41,152 bases of DNA from Aurantiacibacter xanthus. GTDB taxonomy: Bacteria > Pseudomonadota > Alphaproteobacteria > Sphingomonadales > Sphingomonadaceae. Below the pieces are notes generated by a model that saw only the letters and a program-made list of their open reading frames with translations, had not been told where the DNA came from and did no database searches. The DNA is taken from positions 1 to 41,152 of the forward strand of contig NZ_QXFM01000120.1 of assembly GCF_003584015.1 (NCBI RefSeq), read 5' to 3'. This document shows, piece by piece, positions 41,103-41,152 of the stretch (positions are counted from its first letter, which is position 1; every line of letters begins with the position of its first letter). The position numbers and the translations under genes are program-made.

Positions 41103-41152
41103 AGACCCTTCCTCTCAGGAGTTGGGGCCTCCGGCAATCGCGGGGCGGTTCA

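Larger units (their letters stand above)
39835..41152 (-). mobile_element. IS3-family insertion sequence, complete, at the window end
   Basis: A 1318-bp element with perfect 27-bp terminal inverted repeats (39835-39861 and 41126-41152), each beginning TGAACCGCCCCGCGATTGCC. It carries the two overlapping frames of an IS3 transposase. The right end coincides with the last base of the window, so the target duplication cannot be checked; the left flank is GAA. A diverged, deleted relative lies at 21385-21930. Confidence 0.92.

Noticed and set aside
1..41152. tRNA, rRNA, CRISPR arrays or replication genes
   Set aside because: Looked for and not seen: no regularly spaced repeats, no cloverleaf-like sequences noted by eye, no Rep or partition proteins.

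Overview
The window looks like accessory DNA of a GC-rich alphaproteobacterium, most likely a sphingomonad (Sphingobium, Novosphingobium or Sphingomonas type). This is inferred from the large TonB-dependent receptors, the Rieske oxygenases, an AAHS aromatic-acid symporter, FecI/FecR regulation and the mix of IS families. No rRNA, tRNA or CRISPR was seen. The window starts on the terminal repeat of an IS701-type element and ends on the terminal repeat of an IS3-type element, so it is probably a whole IS-bounded contig or accessory segment.

Layout. (1) 1-6360 is an IS-battered zone. It holds an IS701 element, a short cupin protein, an operon of a saccharopine-dehydrogenase-like protein and a methyltransferase divergent from an HxlR regulator, a VOC-protein stub, a chimeric IS630/IS3 wreck, and an intact IS5 element inserted between the ribosome-binding site and the start codon of a truncated exported-protein gene. 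(2) 6510-21362 is an aromatic/nitrile catabolic island. It has an AraC regulator divergent from a nitrilase; a TonB-dependent receptor beside a VanA-like Rieske oxygenase with a divergent AraC regulator; an AAHS transporter; and a LysR regulator divergent from an operon encoding a benzoylformate-decarboxylase-like enzyme, dioxygenase alpha and beta subunits, a ketopantoate-reductase-family dehydrogenase and a decayed ferredoxin. These can be arranged as aryl-hydroxynitrile > mandelate-type acid > 2-oxo acid > aldehyde, with a benzoate-type dioxygenase further down. The aldehyde dehydrogenase, diol dehydrogenase and reductase are not in the window.

(3) 21385-21930 is an internally deleted IS3 relic. 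(4) 22008-31300, all on the minus strand, is the most striking part: a complete hemophilin-type heme-acquisition locus. In transcription order it encodes an ECF sigma factor, a FecR anti-sigma factor, an STN-containing TonB-dependent heme receptor, a secreted non-lipidated hemophilin-like protein, a Slam/type 11 secretion outer-membrane protein, a heme oxygenase, a YbaN/DUF454 membrane protein and a TonB. A near-perfect Fur-like palindrome lies upstream of the sigma gene. The gene content matches the hphA/hsmA/hphR/hemO cluster of Acinetobacter baumannii, here in an alphaproteobacterial setting.

(5) 31505-37556 holds a double-domain TetR regulator and an operon of a TonB-dependent receptor, a secreted PI-PLC-like phospholipase and an MFS transporter, which reads like a nutrient-scavenging unit. 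(6) 38031-39834 is an operon of secreted proteins of unknown function whose upstream outer-membrane gene is cut by the terminal IS3-family element (39835-41152).
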